DNA of 64,000 bases from Heterohyrax brucei (lineage: Eukaryota > Chordata > Mammalia > Hyracoidea > Procaviidae). The DNA is taken from NCBI GenBank assembly GCA_028571685.1, contig CM053144.1, positions 102,144,171 through 102,208,170 of the forward strand. The letters run 5' to 3'. The notes beneath the pieces are model-generated. The model saw only the letters and a list, made by a program, of their open reading frames with translations, searched no databases and was not told the origin of the DNA. This document shows positions 45,478-56,449 of this stretch, one piece after another (position 1 is the stretch's first letter; every line of letters starts with the position of its first letter). Both the position numbers and the translations under genes were made by a program.

Positions 45478-45508
45478 CAAGACAGCCAAGTGCCATTGAG
45501 TCGGATCC
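45478..45508 (-). repeat. Micro-SINE: tail-only piece in RTE
   Basis: 'gacagccaagtgccattgag' then 'tcggatcc' splits RTE text 'cacttgc|gaagattcaag'. It is the same TTGGC-type tail, in reverse. Confidence 0.78.
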
Positions 45509-46232
45509 GAAGATTCAAGACCACAGCCTTTTAGGATGGATTACACCTCAATATCAAGAAAACAAAAATCTTCACAGCTAGATCAGTAAGCAACATCGTG
45601 ATAAACACAGAAAAGACTGAGGTTGTTGAAGATTTCATTATACTTGATTCCACAATCAACACCTATGAAAGCAGCAGTCAAGAAATCAAAAGATGCATTG
45701 CATTGGAAAGATGTGCTGTAAAAGACCTCTTTAAAGTGTTGAAAAGTCACGACGTCACCTTGAAGACTAAGGTGCACCTGACCCAAGCCATGGTATTTTC
45801 AATCACAGTGTATACATGCAAAACCTAGACAATCAATAAGGAAGATGGAAGACCTGATGCCTTTAAATTGTGGTGCTGGAGAATATTAAATATACCATGG
45901 ACTGTCAAAGGAACAAACAGATCTGTTCTGGAAGAAGTACAACCAGAGTGACCCTTTGGAATCGAGGATGGAGAGACTATGTCTTACATATTTTGGACAT
46001 GTTGTCAAGAGAGATCAATCCCTGGAGAAGGACATCATGCTTGGTAAAGCGGAGAGTCAGCAGAGAAGAGAAAGACCTTCAACAAGATGGATTGACACAG
46101 TGGCTGCAGTGATGGGATTAAGCATAAAAACAATTGTGGGCATGGTACAGGACTGGACAGTGTTTCATTCTTTTGTATACAGGATTTTTATGAGTCAGAA
46201 TGGACTAGAAGATACCTAATAACAACATCAAC

Positions 46233-46570
46233 ATATAATCAACACACACATATTTGATTAGTGTTTCGGTTCAAGTACAGGATGTGCAACCTGCTCAGAC
46301 AGGTGGAAATGCTTTAGAAACTGAGTAGCTGGTAAGTAGGTGTTAGAAAGAGACCTGGTCCTGGAAGCATCTCAAAGTCCAAGTAAAGCCAGCCTCAATC
46401 ACAGGTTAAAGGTTGGACATTGAAAGATCAAGCTAATCCTGGAAAACAATAATATAAATTAGACAGCAGTTTCTAACTTAGTTATTACCTTCTTTCTCTT
46501 TTTGTTTCCTTTCCATATGCAGAGGAGGAGAGTTGTTCATTCATTTTGGACTTAGTACTAAGAGTAGGTG
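46233..46570. other. No recognised feature
   Basis: Short unassigned stretch between RTE and an LTR-like element. Confidence 0.5.
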
Positions 46571-47062
46571 TCTTAGTTTTCTAATGCCACTATAACAAGT
46601 ACCATAAGTGGATGGTTTCAACAAAAGATATTTATTCTCTCACGGTCTAGGAGGCTAGAAGTCTGAATCCAGGGTGTCAGTTCCAGGGGAAGGTCCTTGT
46701 CATTAACATTCCCCTGGGGCTAGGAGTTTCTTGGCACAGGGAACTTGGATCCAAAAGACATATTCTATTCCTGGTTCTCTTTTCTTGTTAGTAATGGATT
46801 ACTCTCCCTGTCTGTTTGATTTCCTCTTTTCTATCTCAAAAGAGATTAACTCAAAATACAACCTAATTCTGTAGATTGAGCCCTACCTCATTAACATAAC
46901 ATAACTGCCTCTAATCCTGCCTCATTAACATCGTGGAGGTTGGGATTTAATAACACATAGGGCACTCACATCAAATCACAAAATAGAGGACAAACATACA
47001 ATATTAACAATCATAGTCTAACCAAGTTGTGCATTTTTAGGGGACACAATTCAGTCCATAAC
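46571..47062 (-). repeat. LTR-like element, family A, minus strand
   Basis: The reverse complement aligns with 54,314-54,838 and 60,915-61,407: 'cactataacaagtaccataa', 'tattctctcacggtctagga', 'gccctacctcattaacataa', 'ggggacacaattcagtccat'. It begins TGTCTTAG and ends CATAACA, as expected of a reversed TG...CA LTR. Confidence 0.82.
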
Positions 47063-47555
47063 AGAGGGTCAACTTCTAAAACTCTAGCCATTATTCTTAT
47101 AGCTGTGTATTTCTTCAATAAGCACAACTAAAGAAAACTTTATGACCAATTCATACACTTGAAATTTAAGACTGACAGATTTAAGTGAGAAGAATTAGAA
47201 GAGGGGAACATTGTTAATTTTTTTCTTTCTTTTTTTAATTTTATTGTGCATTAGGTGAGCAGTATTAAACTTTAAGTGGCAGGATTCCTTTTTAGATTAT
47301 TAACATTTTCCTAACATCAGCAGAATCAGTGTCCTATTTTAGCAAGATAAAAGGAAACAGGGTGGCAAAGAAAAGTTAAAGTTAAAATGTCAAAGTAGTA
47401 ACTCCTCAGGGTACTGAAACAGTTTCCATCTTTTTTTGCTGCCTACAAAGCAAAATAAAACTTAAAACTTCCAGTGATACCAAGAAAGAACTCCCAGAAT
47501 TGGATAATCTCTAGAATTAAACCCGAGATCTCAAAATAGACCCCAAAGCAGCATT
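47063..47555. other. Mostly unassigned
   Basis: A possible L1 3' end in reverse, about 40 bp ('attttattgtgcattaggtg' at 47,237), then ordinary sequence. Confidence 0.35.
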
Positions 47556-47752
47556 TGTTTTTTGTGCTAGGCTACTAGTTGAAAGGTTGGCAGTTCAAAT
47601 CCACCCAGTGGCAGCACAGACCAAAGGCCTGGCGATCTACTTGTGTAAGACTACAGCCAATGAAAATGCTTTGGGATGTTCTACTCTGATACACATGAAG
47701 TCATCAAGAACTGGAATCAGCGACACAGCAATGAATTGTTAGAGTAGATTTT
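47556..47752 (+). repeat. Hybrid SINE: AfroSINE-like head, long-SINE body
   Basis: 'gttggcagttcaaatccacc' (B box of the short SINE) runs into 'aaaggcctggcgatctactt', the body of the long SINE, and ends in a decayed tail near 47,720. Confidence 0.75.
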
Positions 47753-47763
47753 TAATGTATTTG

Positions 47764-47777
47764 CCACCAGATGGCAC
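47764..47777 (+). promoter_or_regulatory. CTCF-like motif
   Basis: CCACCAGATGGCAC fits the CTCF core consensus at every position and is not inside a named repeat. A single 14-bp match in 64 kb can still be chance. Confidence 0.4.
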
Positions 47778-50242
47778 TGTATAAACACCTTTATATTCAA
47801 TTTTCCAGCCCAAGAAAGTAGTCAGGAAGGAGGCAAAGTGTTAGGTTAGGCAGTACATTTAATCTTGTTGAAATTTCTACAGTTTATTAATTTCACTAAA
47901 TACTTAGGTTATATGCCTAAGTGCCTTGTAACTGATTTGCCCTGACCTTCATCTTATAGTAGTTTCACTGATGACAGTAGCTCAAAGACAGCTGTAGGTT
48001 TGTTATTTCGCTGGGAGAGAACTGAATAGCAAGAAGGCAAGAAATTGATAATATGTGAGAGGGCAGACAGGAAAAAGAAATACATTTACAGGAAAATGTA
48101 TCATCATAAATTTTCTTTGGTTTCCATTAAAATTGCTGGTGCTCAAAAGATTGTCAGTTTAATGTTCTATCAGTAGTACTGTAATTTATTCTTTTGTTAT
48201 ACCATGAGGATTGGAGACAAAAAAGGCCCATGCTAGCAGGAGGCACAGGAAGAGATTACGTATGCAAATCATTCTGTAGCTCTTGTACCAGAAGAGCATT
48301 TGTCTCATAATATTTCTTTTAAGTTACACAGAAATCTTTGGCTGGTTGCCCAAAAGCAAAATCATGAGGTTAAAAAAAAGAGGAAGAGAGCATCTGAAAG
48401 CGGTATGCAAAGCTATGATGAAAAGTGAGGAGATGGATGATAACTGCAGTGCTTGTGATAACTTTTTAACAGCTAAGAATGGAGGGGCCTCAGCGTAGGA
48501 AAGGAATGCAAAGCAGTTTGAAGAAGCAAGGTTAAGTGTACTCAAGCCTGGGGACTTGAGGACATCTGGTCATAGGCAGACCCAGTGTAGCCTGTATAAC
48601 AGGTGCTGGGTAGGAGTAGACCAGGTTACCTGCCTTAGAATGCCAGAGTGGCTGCTTCTGGGCTTCTCTTCCCAGGAGCAGTCAGCTGTGTTCATAGAGC
48701 CACAAGGTGCCCTGTGCTGCTTCCTTCCCTCAAGCAATAAGCAGACACTGAGGGAGAATTTTAAAGACATCAAACAGCCTACGGGTACCACCATGTCCCA
48801 GTAGCTGACAGTACCACTACTCCAGTGAGGTCAGAGGGAGGCCTGTTTGAATGAATTTTCTTATTCCAGCTACACAGTCATGTGATAAACTTTTTTTTTT
48901 TCCTTCCTTTGTATTTTAAATTACAAACATTGGCTCCTCTCTGAAAAGGTCATTCTGCTATTCAGACAGAATATGTGACTCCAGCAACTGAGAATACTTT
49001 GGAGCCAAAAAGGAATCTATTAGCAGAAAAAAAAGAAACAGAGTCATTGCTAAGCCAAAAATTGGGGAAAAGATTAACCTCTAAATTTCTTTTTTTAATG
49101 ACAGCAAGAACATAACATTTTCCTTTGATTCATAACCTTAATAAATTCTATTTATCATTTGCAGTAATTCCAAGGTGTTCCAAAGACACTTTAATACAGA
49201 AAAGAATTTCACATCAGTTTGAATTACTTTAGGAAAGAAATGCCCTATTCCACTACAGTAGCTATGGAAAAATCTATATTAGAACATTCTTCTACTCTTA
49301 CTAATGAAGAAAGAACCTAATAAGGATTGCTAAATTTTGAAGATTAGTGACTGCTTACATTGACAATAAAATGATAGGTTACTACATTCGCAATAAAATG
49401 GTTCATTTATTTTGACATAAGTATTTGAAATAATTTAGTTTCCTTGGTAAATGGGCTGTAGACTTTTCAAAGTGTTGTTAGCTAAAATATTATTAATTTG
49501 AATTCACTCACTCATAATTTTGCAAAGAAATGAGACGTGAACACTGGTTTATGGTGACAAGAGTTGGAGGAGACGTGCAGAGGAGGGCAAGGATGAGCAG
49601 TGTGGTTGAATTTATGGGCATTTAGAGTGAATGGGAGGCACTAGTCACTGGGGAAAAGAAATCATGAAACTTGGACTTTGCTATCAATTATCATGAAGGT
49701 TCAGCTTGAAAAATAAACTCTCTGATTAATAAACACCCCGAGAATATTTACTAGAGTCTGCAGCTTGCTCAACTAAGTGACTGCACTGTGAAGAAGGCTT
49801 TCAGGTGACAAAATTATGTATTGACTGTAACTAAAAAAAATATGGAACCACAGTCGAACTAACTCCAAGTGAGCCTATTTTCCAGTAGTCTCTGGGAAAC
49901 ATTCTGTGGGAGAGAAATCCCGAGGGAGAAAAAAAAAATCAAAATTTGAGGCGGGCATCAAAAGAGCCACTCTATCCCCTGATGTTAACTGTTCTGCCAA
50001 GGCACCAGGGGCAGTTTTTGCACTGTGTCTGTGGAGGGGCTCTTCCCTTTCTGCCTGAGTTCCTCCTTCCAATCCTCTTTGCAGTTCTTGGTTTGTTCTC
50101 CACGCTTTTATGCCAGGAAGTCATCCCTTGGTCCTTTAAGGCACATCTTCCCAAACCAGGGCTGAAACTCATGGGACTTTTGTCTGAATTTTTTTCAGGC
50201 TAGCCTCTCTAGATCTCTAGCTTATTTTATAATGACTTATAA
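47778..50242. other. Repeat-poor tract
   Basis: About 2.5 kb without a repeat I recognise. Frames at 48,283-48,498, 48,556-48,804 and 49,946-50,203 (plus) have no known motif. The last follows a 'ctttgcag' acceptor-like site, but I see no matching donor. The best place in the right half to look for conserved noncoding sequence. Confidence 0.45.
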
Positions 50243-50412
50243 AAACCAGACCAAACCCACTGCCATCAGGTTCGATGCCAACTCATAGAGACCCTACAGA
50301 CAGGGCAGAACTTGCCCATAGAATTTCCAAGGAGCTCCTACCTGGTGGATTTGAACTGCCAACCTTCTGGTTAACAGCCATAGTACTTAACCACTATGCC
50401 ACCAGGGTTTTC
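50243..50412 (-). repeat. AfroSINE with target-site duplication
   Basis: Full-length in reverse, with ATAATGACT on both sides (about 50,231 and 50,413). The right-hand copy runs directly into the micro-SINE piece at 50,420. Confidence 0.93.
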
Positions 50413-50419
50413 ATAATGA

Positions 50420-50439
50420 CTCGACGGCACTTGGCTGGC
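50420..50439 (+). repeat. Micro-SINE tail piece
   Basis: CTCGACGGCACTTGGCTGGC, 20 bp of the TTGGC-type tail. It was already there when the neighbouring AfroSINE inserted, because the target-site copy abuts it. Confidence 0.65.
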
Positions 50440-50775
50440 ATACAGATTTATCCTGTACTGAACTATAAACTCCTTGCAGGCAGTGATTTTGCCTGAATTA
50501 TCTTTTTAGATAATAGATAGTTAAACAGTATGTAAACCACTCAACCTCCACAGAACTCTAAGTAAAACATGTCACATGAACTGTGGGCACCTTTCTGGGA
50601 TTTTCCTAACCAGTCAATGTAATCTAATTTCCAAGCACTAAGTTTATTCACTTAATTAATATTCCCAGCCTTCTCAATTCATCTACACTTTGCTGAGTTT
50701 ATGTGGAACTTCAGTTCTAACTGCACTCTCACCTCTTAACTCAGGCTACATTAGGGGAGCTTGCTCTGTGCTCCA

Positions 50776-50895
50776 GTGCTAGGGTGACCAACCATCCCAG
50801 TTTGTGCAGGACTGAGGGGTTTACAAGGATGTGGATTTTTCATTCTGAAACAGGGACAGTCCCATGTAAACTGGGATGGTTGGTCACCCTAGCAC
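50776..50895. mobile_element. Foldback (MITE-like) palindromic element
   Basis: A 28-bp arm, GTGCTAGGGTGACCAACCAT and on to 50,803, recurs as an exact inverted copy at 50,868-50,895. The 64-bp middle is itself partly palindromic ('ggactgaggggt' against 'gggacagtccc'). It resembles a family of GC-rich foldback DNA elements of mammals, but here CpG sites have become TpG/CpA in both arms. Confidence 0.85.
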
Positions 50896-50933
50896 TTCTC
50901 TGCCAACACTCCTAAATACACTTCTGTTATCTG

Positions 50934-51089
50934 TTGAAACCCACTGCTGTCCAGTTGATTCTGACTCATAGTAACCCTACAGAATGAGTAGAATTGCCTC
51001 ATAGGGTTTCAAAGGAGTGGCTGGTGGATCCAAACTGCCAACCTTTTGGGTTGTAGCCAAGCCCTTAACCTGTGCCACCAAGTTTCCAT
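50934..51089 (-). repeat. AfroSINE with target-site duplication
   Basis: Full-length in reverse. 'atacacttctgtta' before and 'attatacttctgtta' after mark the insertion. Confidence 0.92.
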
Positions 51090-51240
51090 TATACTTCTGT
51101 TAAGACTCTTACAAATGTTCTGTAATTTTTGCTTTTCTTGTTTGTCTCTTTCACTAAACTGAATTGTCTCTCTGTATCCCTAGAATCTAGAACAGTGCCT
51201 GGGACTTAACTGATACTCAGTAAAGATTTCTGAGTACACA

Positions 51241-51834
51241 AGACAACAAAACAATATGTACAAGAAGGAGAGTAGAGAGCAACAATGATATCTTTTTTTT
51301 TTTTTTAATGTGTATCAGCTGTATTGTACAGACTTTTCAGAGAAATGGGACTCCCAGAAGAAAGCAGGGTTTCAACTGCAACAAGGATCCCTGATGCAGC
51401 TTGGTGTAGGGTGTGTGAGTGCAGTCATGTTAGTACAGAGGTCCACAGCTAACTGTGGTATCCTCTTCTTCAGAAAGAGAGCCAGGGAACATATCATGAG
51501 CTACCTGTGTTCTCCCACTGTGTGCAACTCAAGTGTTTTTCTTTTCTGAGAAGGCTTCTTTCACCTTTTTCCCACTATGGACAATCCATTGCTTTCTATT
51601 CTGAGCTTCCACAGAATTTGTTTCTCTTTGTTTTTACTCTGTGGGCCTCTTAATGTTCTGTCCATATCATCATCAGTTAGCATTAGTAGATGTTCAATAA
51701 CAAAGGAAAATGTTGAAAGCATAGGTGAATATATTCCTATGTGTTCAGTAAGTCAGACATAGAAATGAGTGGGTCTAAACTTAAGAAGTTACTCCCAATA
51801 GTGATACAGATGAATCATGTAAGCATTCTGCATT
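51241..51834. other. Unassigned
   Basis: T-run at 51,292-51,307, then a plus frame (51,310-51,549) without a motif. Confidence 0.4.
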
Positions 51835-52670
51835 CATGACTTCATTTAATCCTCACAACAAATCCCATAAAGCTTGAATTATCCTTGTCTTAGGCTAGTT
51901 TCTCTGGAGAAGCAAAATCAGTAAAGCATATAAATATATATGTAGAGAGAGATTTATATGAAGGAAACAGCTCACATGATTGTAGAGGCTGAATGTCCCA
52001 AGTCTGGGATCAGGATAGAGGCCTCTCTCAAATCTTGCAGCCACAGAAGCTGCTGAACTTAAGGTCAGCAGGTCAGAGAGCAGGGCTCCTACTTACAGGC
52101 TGTGAAGGTCAAAATATCTCAAGATGTCAGGCAAGCCCACAAAGTTTTTCCTTTTACCTGTAGCTGCAGGGCCTGGCAAACTCAAGGTCAGCTGGTCAGG
52201 AAGCAGAACTCTTGTTTACAGATTGTGAAGATTGACAAGTCCCAAGATTGACATGTAAGCTGCTAGCTCAAGTCCCAAGAACCAGAGGTCTGATAATAAG
52301 AAAGGTAGCTGCCAGACCCACGACAAGCCAAAAACCTTGGAAAGGTAAGCAGGAAGAAAGTGGGCGGCAGAGGACCAAGAGATGAAGTCTAATGGTCATG
52401 AATGAGCTGCCACAGGCCCCTCCTCAGCTGTACCACTCAGCAGATTCCAATCATGGGGACATCATCTACCAAATTCCAATAGCAAAGTGATGATGATATT
52501 ATGCAACTGCCAAAGCACCGAGAATCATGGCCCAGCCTAGGGGCCACACAGTCTCAACCTTCACCATCCCCTGCACAAAGCAAGAAAATTATGAGTCAGA
52601 GACATTAAATAATTGCCCAAAGCTATGCAGTTAATGAGTGGCAGCCTGATCTGACTTTCCATTCCATTCC
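51835..52670 (-). repeat. MIR interrupted by a 680-bp element
   Basis: Reverse MIR core at 51,835-51,893 ('aatcctcacaacaaatccca') resumes at 52,575 ('aattgcccaaagctatgcag'). Confidence 0.75.
51894..52574. repeat. LTR-like insertion in MIR
   Basis: It starts 'taggctagtttctctggaga' and has an 'atatatatgtagagagagat' block and an 'agctcacatgattgtagagg' block, like a common mammalian LTR type. Its interior carries two related 'ctcaaggtcagc'-type segments, suggesting internal duplication. Family not assigned. Confidence 0.5.
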
Positions 52671-53479
52671 ATTTAGCTCAGTTTAATCCAGGGATAGATG
52701 TTTTTGACTTGGGCATTGTCAGTTCCACATATGAAGAAAGTGGGAGTTTGGAAAATTGGTTCCAAGTATGTACTAGAAACAGAGGCAAAGACTATAAATA
52801 AAGGTTTGGATTCCATACCATAGAATTCATGCTCTTTATTTCTGCAAGAAAAACATTTGAAAGGTAGAGAAAATATCTAAATTTGCTAGTCACTAAAGTA
52901 ATACTGGAAATTTTGCCTATGCCAAAACAGTATGTATTTATATTTACAATCTTTGCCTTTAAAAATTTCCAGGAACATTTTCCCTGACAATGCAATCATT
53001 ATGGTCTAAAGGTTTCAAAAATTATTAACCTTTTACATTTGACAACTACATTTTGATCTGTGTCTTATTAAGTATATGAAGAATAAAATTCTTCTTTACG
53101 TCTAATATCTACTTTGACATTTTTATCTTTTCTGGTATGAAATAAATTTAATGAAGATAGCTATTGATTTAATTAAAACGGCAGTATGACTGAATTTTGA
53201 TACTGAGGTTAGTCGGTATCTCAAGCATAGCTGGTTAAATTTCACTAATATAAGGTGTAAAAATAAATTCTGAAAACAACATTTATATTCCTGGTTTTCC
53301 AGAGAGCTTTTAATATGGAAAGAACATCAAAAGAAGATGGAAACAATGAGGGTTCTAATGGAAATAATTAATCTTAAAAGGCCTGAAAGTACACAGTCAT
53401 TGCAGTAACAGCCAGACCAAATCACTTTGTGTGGAACAACTGTTGACTATAATCCTTGCTTCCTGATCTTCCTGATGCT
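52671..53479. other. No recognised feature
   Basis: AT-rich sequence; no supported frame. Confidence 0.5.
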
Positions 53480-53540
53480 ACTGTGTGCCTTCCAGTTAAG
53501 TCTGACTTATAGTGACACTATAGCATGTATATGCTTCAGA
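53480..53540 (-). repeat. Tail-only RTE/SINE piece
   Basis: 'gtgtgccttccagttaagtc' and 'tgacttatagtgacactata' are the shared RTE-type tail in reverse, with no body. A short GA run follows. Confidence 0.6.
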
Positions 53541-53561
53541 GAGAGAGAGATATAAAATCTT

Positions 53562-53724
53562 TCTGGAAACCCTGGTGGCCTAGTGGTTAAGTGCTCTGTC
53601 TGCTAACCCTAAATGCTACAGTTCAGATCTGCCAGGTGCTTCTTGGAAGCTCTGTGGAGAAGTTCTACTCTGTCTGATAGGGTTGCTATGAGTCAGGACC
53701 GACTTGACAGCAGTGGGATTATAT
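53562..53724 (+). repeat. AfroSINE
   Basis: Head 'ggaaaccctggtggcctagt', tail 'gagtcaggaccgacttgaca'. Confidence 0.93.
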
Positions 53725-54313
53725 ATAATTTTCCTAGTTCTTCTAATTTATTTTGCTACTAGTTTAGTTAATAGCCTCATTTTATTTATTTTGTTCCATC
53801 AGTCAGGTAAGGAACTGAGCAGGCAACCTTCTAAGAACAAAATTCTTCTTTTTTTTTTTTTTTTGTGATAGCTACTTGTCAATTTCAAACTAAGCTGTAC
53901 CAAAGAGCTTTAGTTTTCCTTTATCCCTTCGCATCTTCCACCCGACCTCAATCTCTTTGCAGTAGACCATAGAAAAGAGGACAGAAATTTTTTGGTCCTT
54001 TTGAAATCTATTTTAGGTTCATGGATCAATATATACTGAATACGAACTTTGAAAAACTACAGAGACCTTTTTATATTTTTCCAAATATTGATCTTTCTTC
54101 ACTGTTTATATGTAGGGAAAGTGTGAGTTGGGTAGAAGATAGCAAGAGAAGTGGTCTTAAGGAGTTAAGATTAAATGGAAAATTAAGTCTCAAGTGTTGG
54201 ACCATCAGTGGAAAGTCTAAGGTAGTAATGAATAATGTTGGCAAATCAAGTTGAGGAAAACGCCGTGATGAGAATGAAGATCCTTCAGGAGCTATATCTG
54301 TGTTGAATATACC
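53725..54313. other. Unassigned
   Basis: T-run at 53,850-53,865. Frames at 54,021-54,254 (plus) and 54,071-54,400 (minus) overlap and have no motif. Confidence 0.45.
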
Positions 54314-54838
54314 TGTCATGAATTGAATTCTGTCCCCCCACAAATAGGTATAGCCATGTGGCTGGGCCATGATTCCCAGTATCTTGTGACTGTCCTCCAT
54401 TTTGTGGTTTTCCTATGCTGTGTGTTAAAGGATTAGAATGGGACTGTAAATCCCTTTATAAGATCACCTCCCTGCTCCACTGTAAAGGAAGTTTCCCTGG
54501 AGCATGGCCTGCCCCACCCTTAATCCTTTCAGCCTGCAAGAGATAAAAGGAAAGGGAAACAGGCTGAGAACTGGGAACTTCGTACCATGAAGAAAGCAGC
54601 ACCGGGAGAAAAGCGCATCCTTCAGACCTGGAGTTCCTGCTCCAAGATGCTCCCTGGACAAAGACTGATGCAATACTCGACTTTCCTCCACAGCTGGCAA
54701 GGGTAAAAGCCTTCCCTTGGAGCAGACATGCTGAATTTGGACTTCTAGCCTACCGGACTGTGTAAGAATAAACCTTCCTTTGTTAAAGCCATCCACTCTG
54801 TGGTATTTCTGGTAGAGCAGCCCTAGCTGACTAAAATA
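54314..54838 (+). repeat. Solo LTR-like element, family A, with 5-bp target duplication
   Basis: 525 bp, starting TGTCATGAATTG and ending near 'tagctgactaaaata'. ATACC is found directly before and directly after. It has 'agagataaaaggaaagggaa' and 'agaataaac' near the 3' end. A 169-codon minus-strand frame over this LTR and the next SINE is accidental. No viral genes adjoin it. Confidence 0.87.
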
Positions 54839-54886
54839 ATACCCTAATAAACTTGTGAAAGATTTGAATATAGGCAATAATAATAA

Positions 54887-55050
54887 ACCAAACCATTGCT
54901 GCTGAGTCAACTCTGACTCACAGTGACCCCACAGGACAGAGGAGAACTGCTCCACAGAGTTTCCAAGGAGCACCTGGTGGATTCAAACTGGACCTTTGGG
55001 CTAGCAAGCATAGCACCTAACCACTACTCCACTACTGCACCAGGGTTTCC
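54887..55050 (-). repeat. AfroSINE with target-site duplication
   Basis: GGCAATAATAATA before and GGCAATAGTAATA after; inserted at the edge of a MIR. Confidence 0.93.
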
Positions 55051-55057
55051 TGGCAAT

Positions 55058-55240
55058 AGTAATAGCTAACATTTCTTGAGTGCTTTCTATGTATCAGGCA
55101 CTTTATAACAGGTTTCATTTTATTTAGTCTCCACAACTCCATTCTGAGGGAAGTATTGTCACTATTCTCATTCTGCAGATAGGAAAAACCAGGCAGACAA
55201 GAGTAAATTTGCACAACTAGTAGATGGTGGAGTACCTGCA
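55058..55240 (-). repeat. MIR
   Basis: 'agctaacatttcttgagtgc', 'atcaggcactttataac', 'attctgcagataggaaaaac' in MIR order, reversed. Confidence 0.82.
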
Positions 55241-55707
55241 GACCGACAGAAAGGGCCGTGTTATAAAAGCCACTTAATTGCTGTAGGCTGGAATTCACTC
55301 AAAAATAAACTCAACATACTGGCTAGCTGAAAGGTGCCTATCAGCTCTTTTCTTCTATGATTTATAAGATCTACTCCCATTTGTGCATGCCTCAACATAC
55401 TTTCCACAATGACAGTAATGTAGGGATATATCACAGGGGAGCAATGGGGAATGAGAAGTGTAGTCATGCCTTTGGAAGGCCAAGTGAAGATGGGCATTAC
55501 TATACCCAAGAAAATAGTTATAGAGAGAAACAAAATGATAATCACTAGCAGAGTCTAATTTCTCTTCCCCTTAGCAGCAGGGTAGGGAGCTGTTACGGCT
55601 TTCCATGTTCAACAGGCAACTCTGTCTCTTGTGTCTGTTGTTCAGTGGCTTTCTAGAAGGTGATGAGTGAGTAGATAGATGCACTAAGAGACTAGAGACG
55701 AGACAGG
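55241..55707. other. Unassigned
   Basis: A 94-codon minus frame (55,261-55,545) is hydrophobic but lacks any known motif or start context. Confidence 0.4.
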
Positions 55708-55867
55708 AAACCTCAGTTTCATAGTGGTTAAGTGCTACAGCTGCTTACCAAAAAGGTCAGCAGTCCGAATCTACCAAGCACTCTTTGGAAACCCTATGGG
55801 GCGATTCTACTCAGTCCTGTAGGGTCACTATAAGTTGAAATAGACTCATTGGCAAAGGATTTTGACA
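55708..55867 (+). repeat. AfroSINE
   Basis: Head 'ggaaacctcagtttcatagt', middle 'ggggcgattctactcagtcc', tail 'ataagttgaaatagactcat'. Confidence 0.9.
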
Positions 55868-56107
55868 GATTAAGAGATGAGAGATGATTATTCCACATGT
55901 CAAGAGTCAAGAGGGAATTCCTGGTCACGTTCAAGATTCACTACATGAAGAAGAGTCCCAGAAAGTCCTAGGAACCTGAATAGAAAAGTGATTGTAAACC
56001 AAGGTCTGCCACATCTCCTCAAGAAGAAAATGCATCAGATATCATGACTGAGGTGAACAGGCTCTTCAGACAGTGGTTGCTCAGGAATCCCTGGAATTCT
56101 TACAGAG

Positions 56108-56449
56108 AATGTTGTTGTTACTGTTAGCTGCCATGAAGTCAGTCTGATGCATAGTGATGCCTTCCAGAACAGAATGAAATAATGCCTGGTCCCGTGTCAC
56201 TTCCATGATTGGTTGCCGATTGGACCTCATTGTGATCCATAGTAGTATTTCCGCTAGTTAATTTTCAGAAGTAGATCACCAGGCCTTTATTCCTACTCTA
56301 TTTTAGTCTGGAAGCTCTGCTGAAACTTATTCAGCCTCATAGCAACACATAGACCTCCACTGAACAGTGGTAGTGCATTGACTGGGCACTGAACCAAAGT
56401 CTCTTACACAGAACTTGAAAATTCTACCAGTGAAACACCAGTGCCTCAT
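56108..56449 (-). repeat. Long SINE, most complete copy
   Basis: In reverse: tRNA-Gly-like head (56,449-56,380, 'gtttcactggtagaattttc'), linker, RTE-like body ('tttcagcagagcttccagac', 'gcctggtgatctacttctga'), then 'acgggaccaggcattatttc' and the RTE-type tail ending in 'agctaacagtaacaac'. About 340 bp; the reference for the family in this window. Confidence 0.9.

Larger units (their letters stand above)
42860..46232 (+). repeat. RTE (BovB-like) LINE, longest copy
   Basis: Apparently near full length. The 5' UTR is about 42,860-43,260. The APE-type endonuclease begins at 43,268 (GMWNV then a stop) with an open piece at 43,437-43,646. RT spans about 44,584-45,480; the active site at 45,418-45,455 reads HYIDDTPLLAENKE. 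C-terminal pieces lie at 45,598-45,828 and 45,870-46,219. The end 'tttatgagtcagaatggact' and 'taataacaacatcaac' is the shared tail. An AfroSINE (43,963-44,123) and a tail-only piece (45,478-45,508) interrupt it. Many stops and frameshifts, so it is inactive. Confidence 0.92.
50450..51240 (+). repeat. L2/MIR3-like pieces
   Basis: 'aactataaactccttgcagg' near 50,460 and 'ctagaacagtgcctgggact' near 51,188 resemble L2 or MIR3 3' ends; they are separated by later insertions. Confidence 0.4.

Noticed and set aside
54464-54973. The longest open frame in the window, 169 codons on the minus strand
   Set aside because: It spans an LTR-like element and an AfroSINE in reverse. Sister copies of both elements elsewhere in the window do not keep the frame.
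55261-55545. A 94-codon hydrophobic minus-strand frame
   Set aside because: No motif, no splice sites and no repeat relation. Most likely chance.
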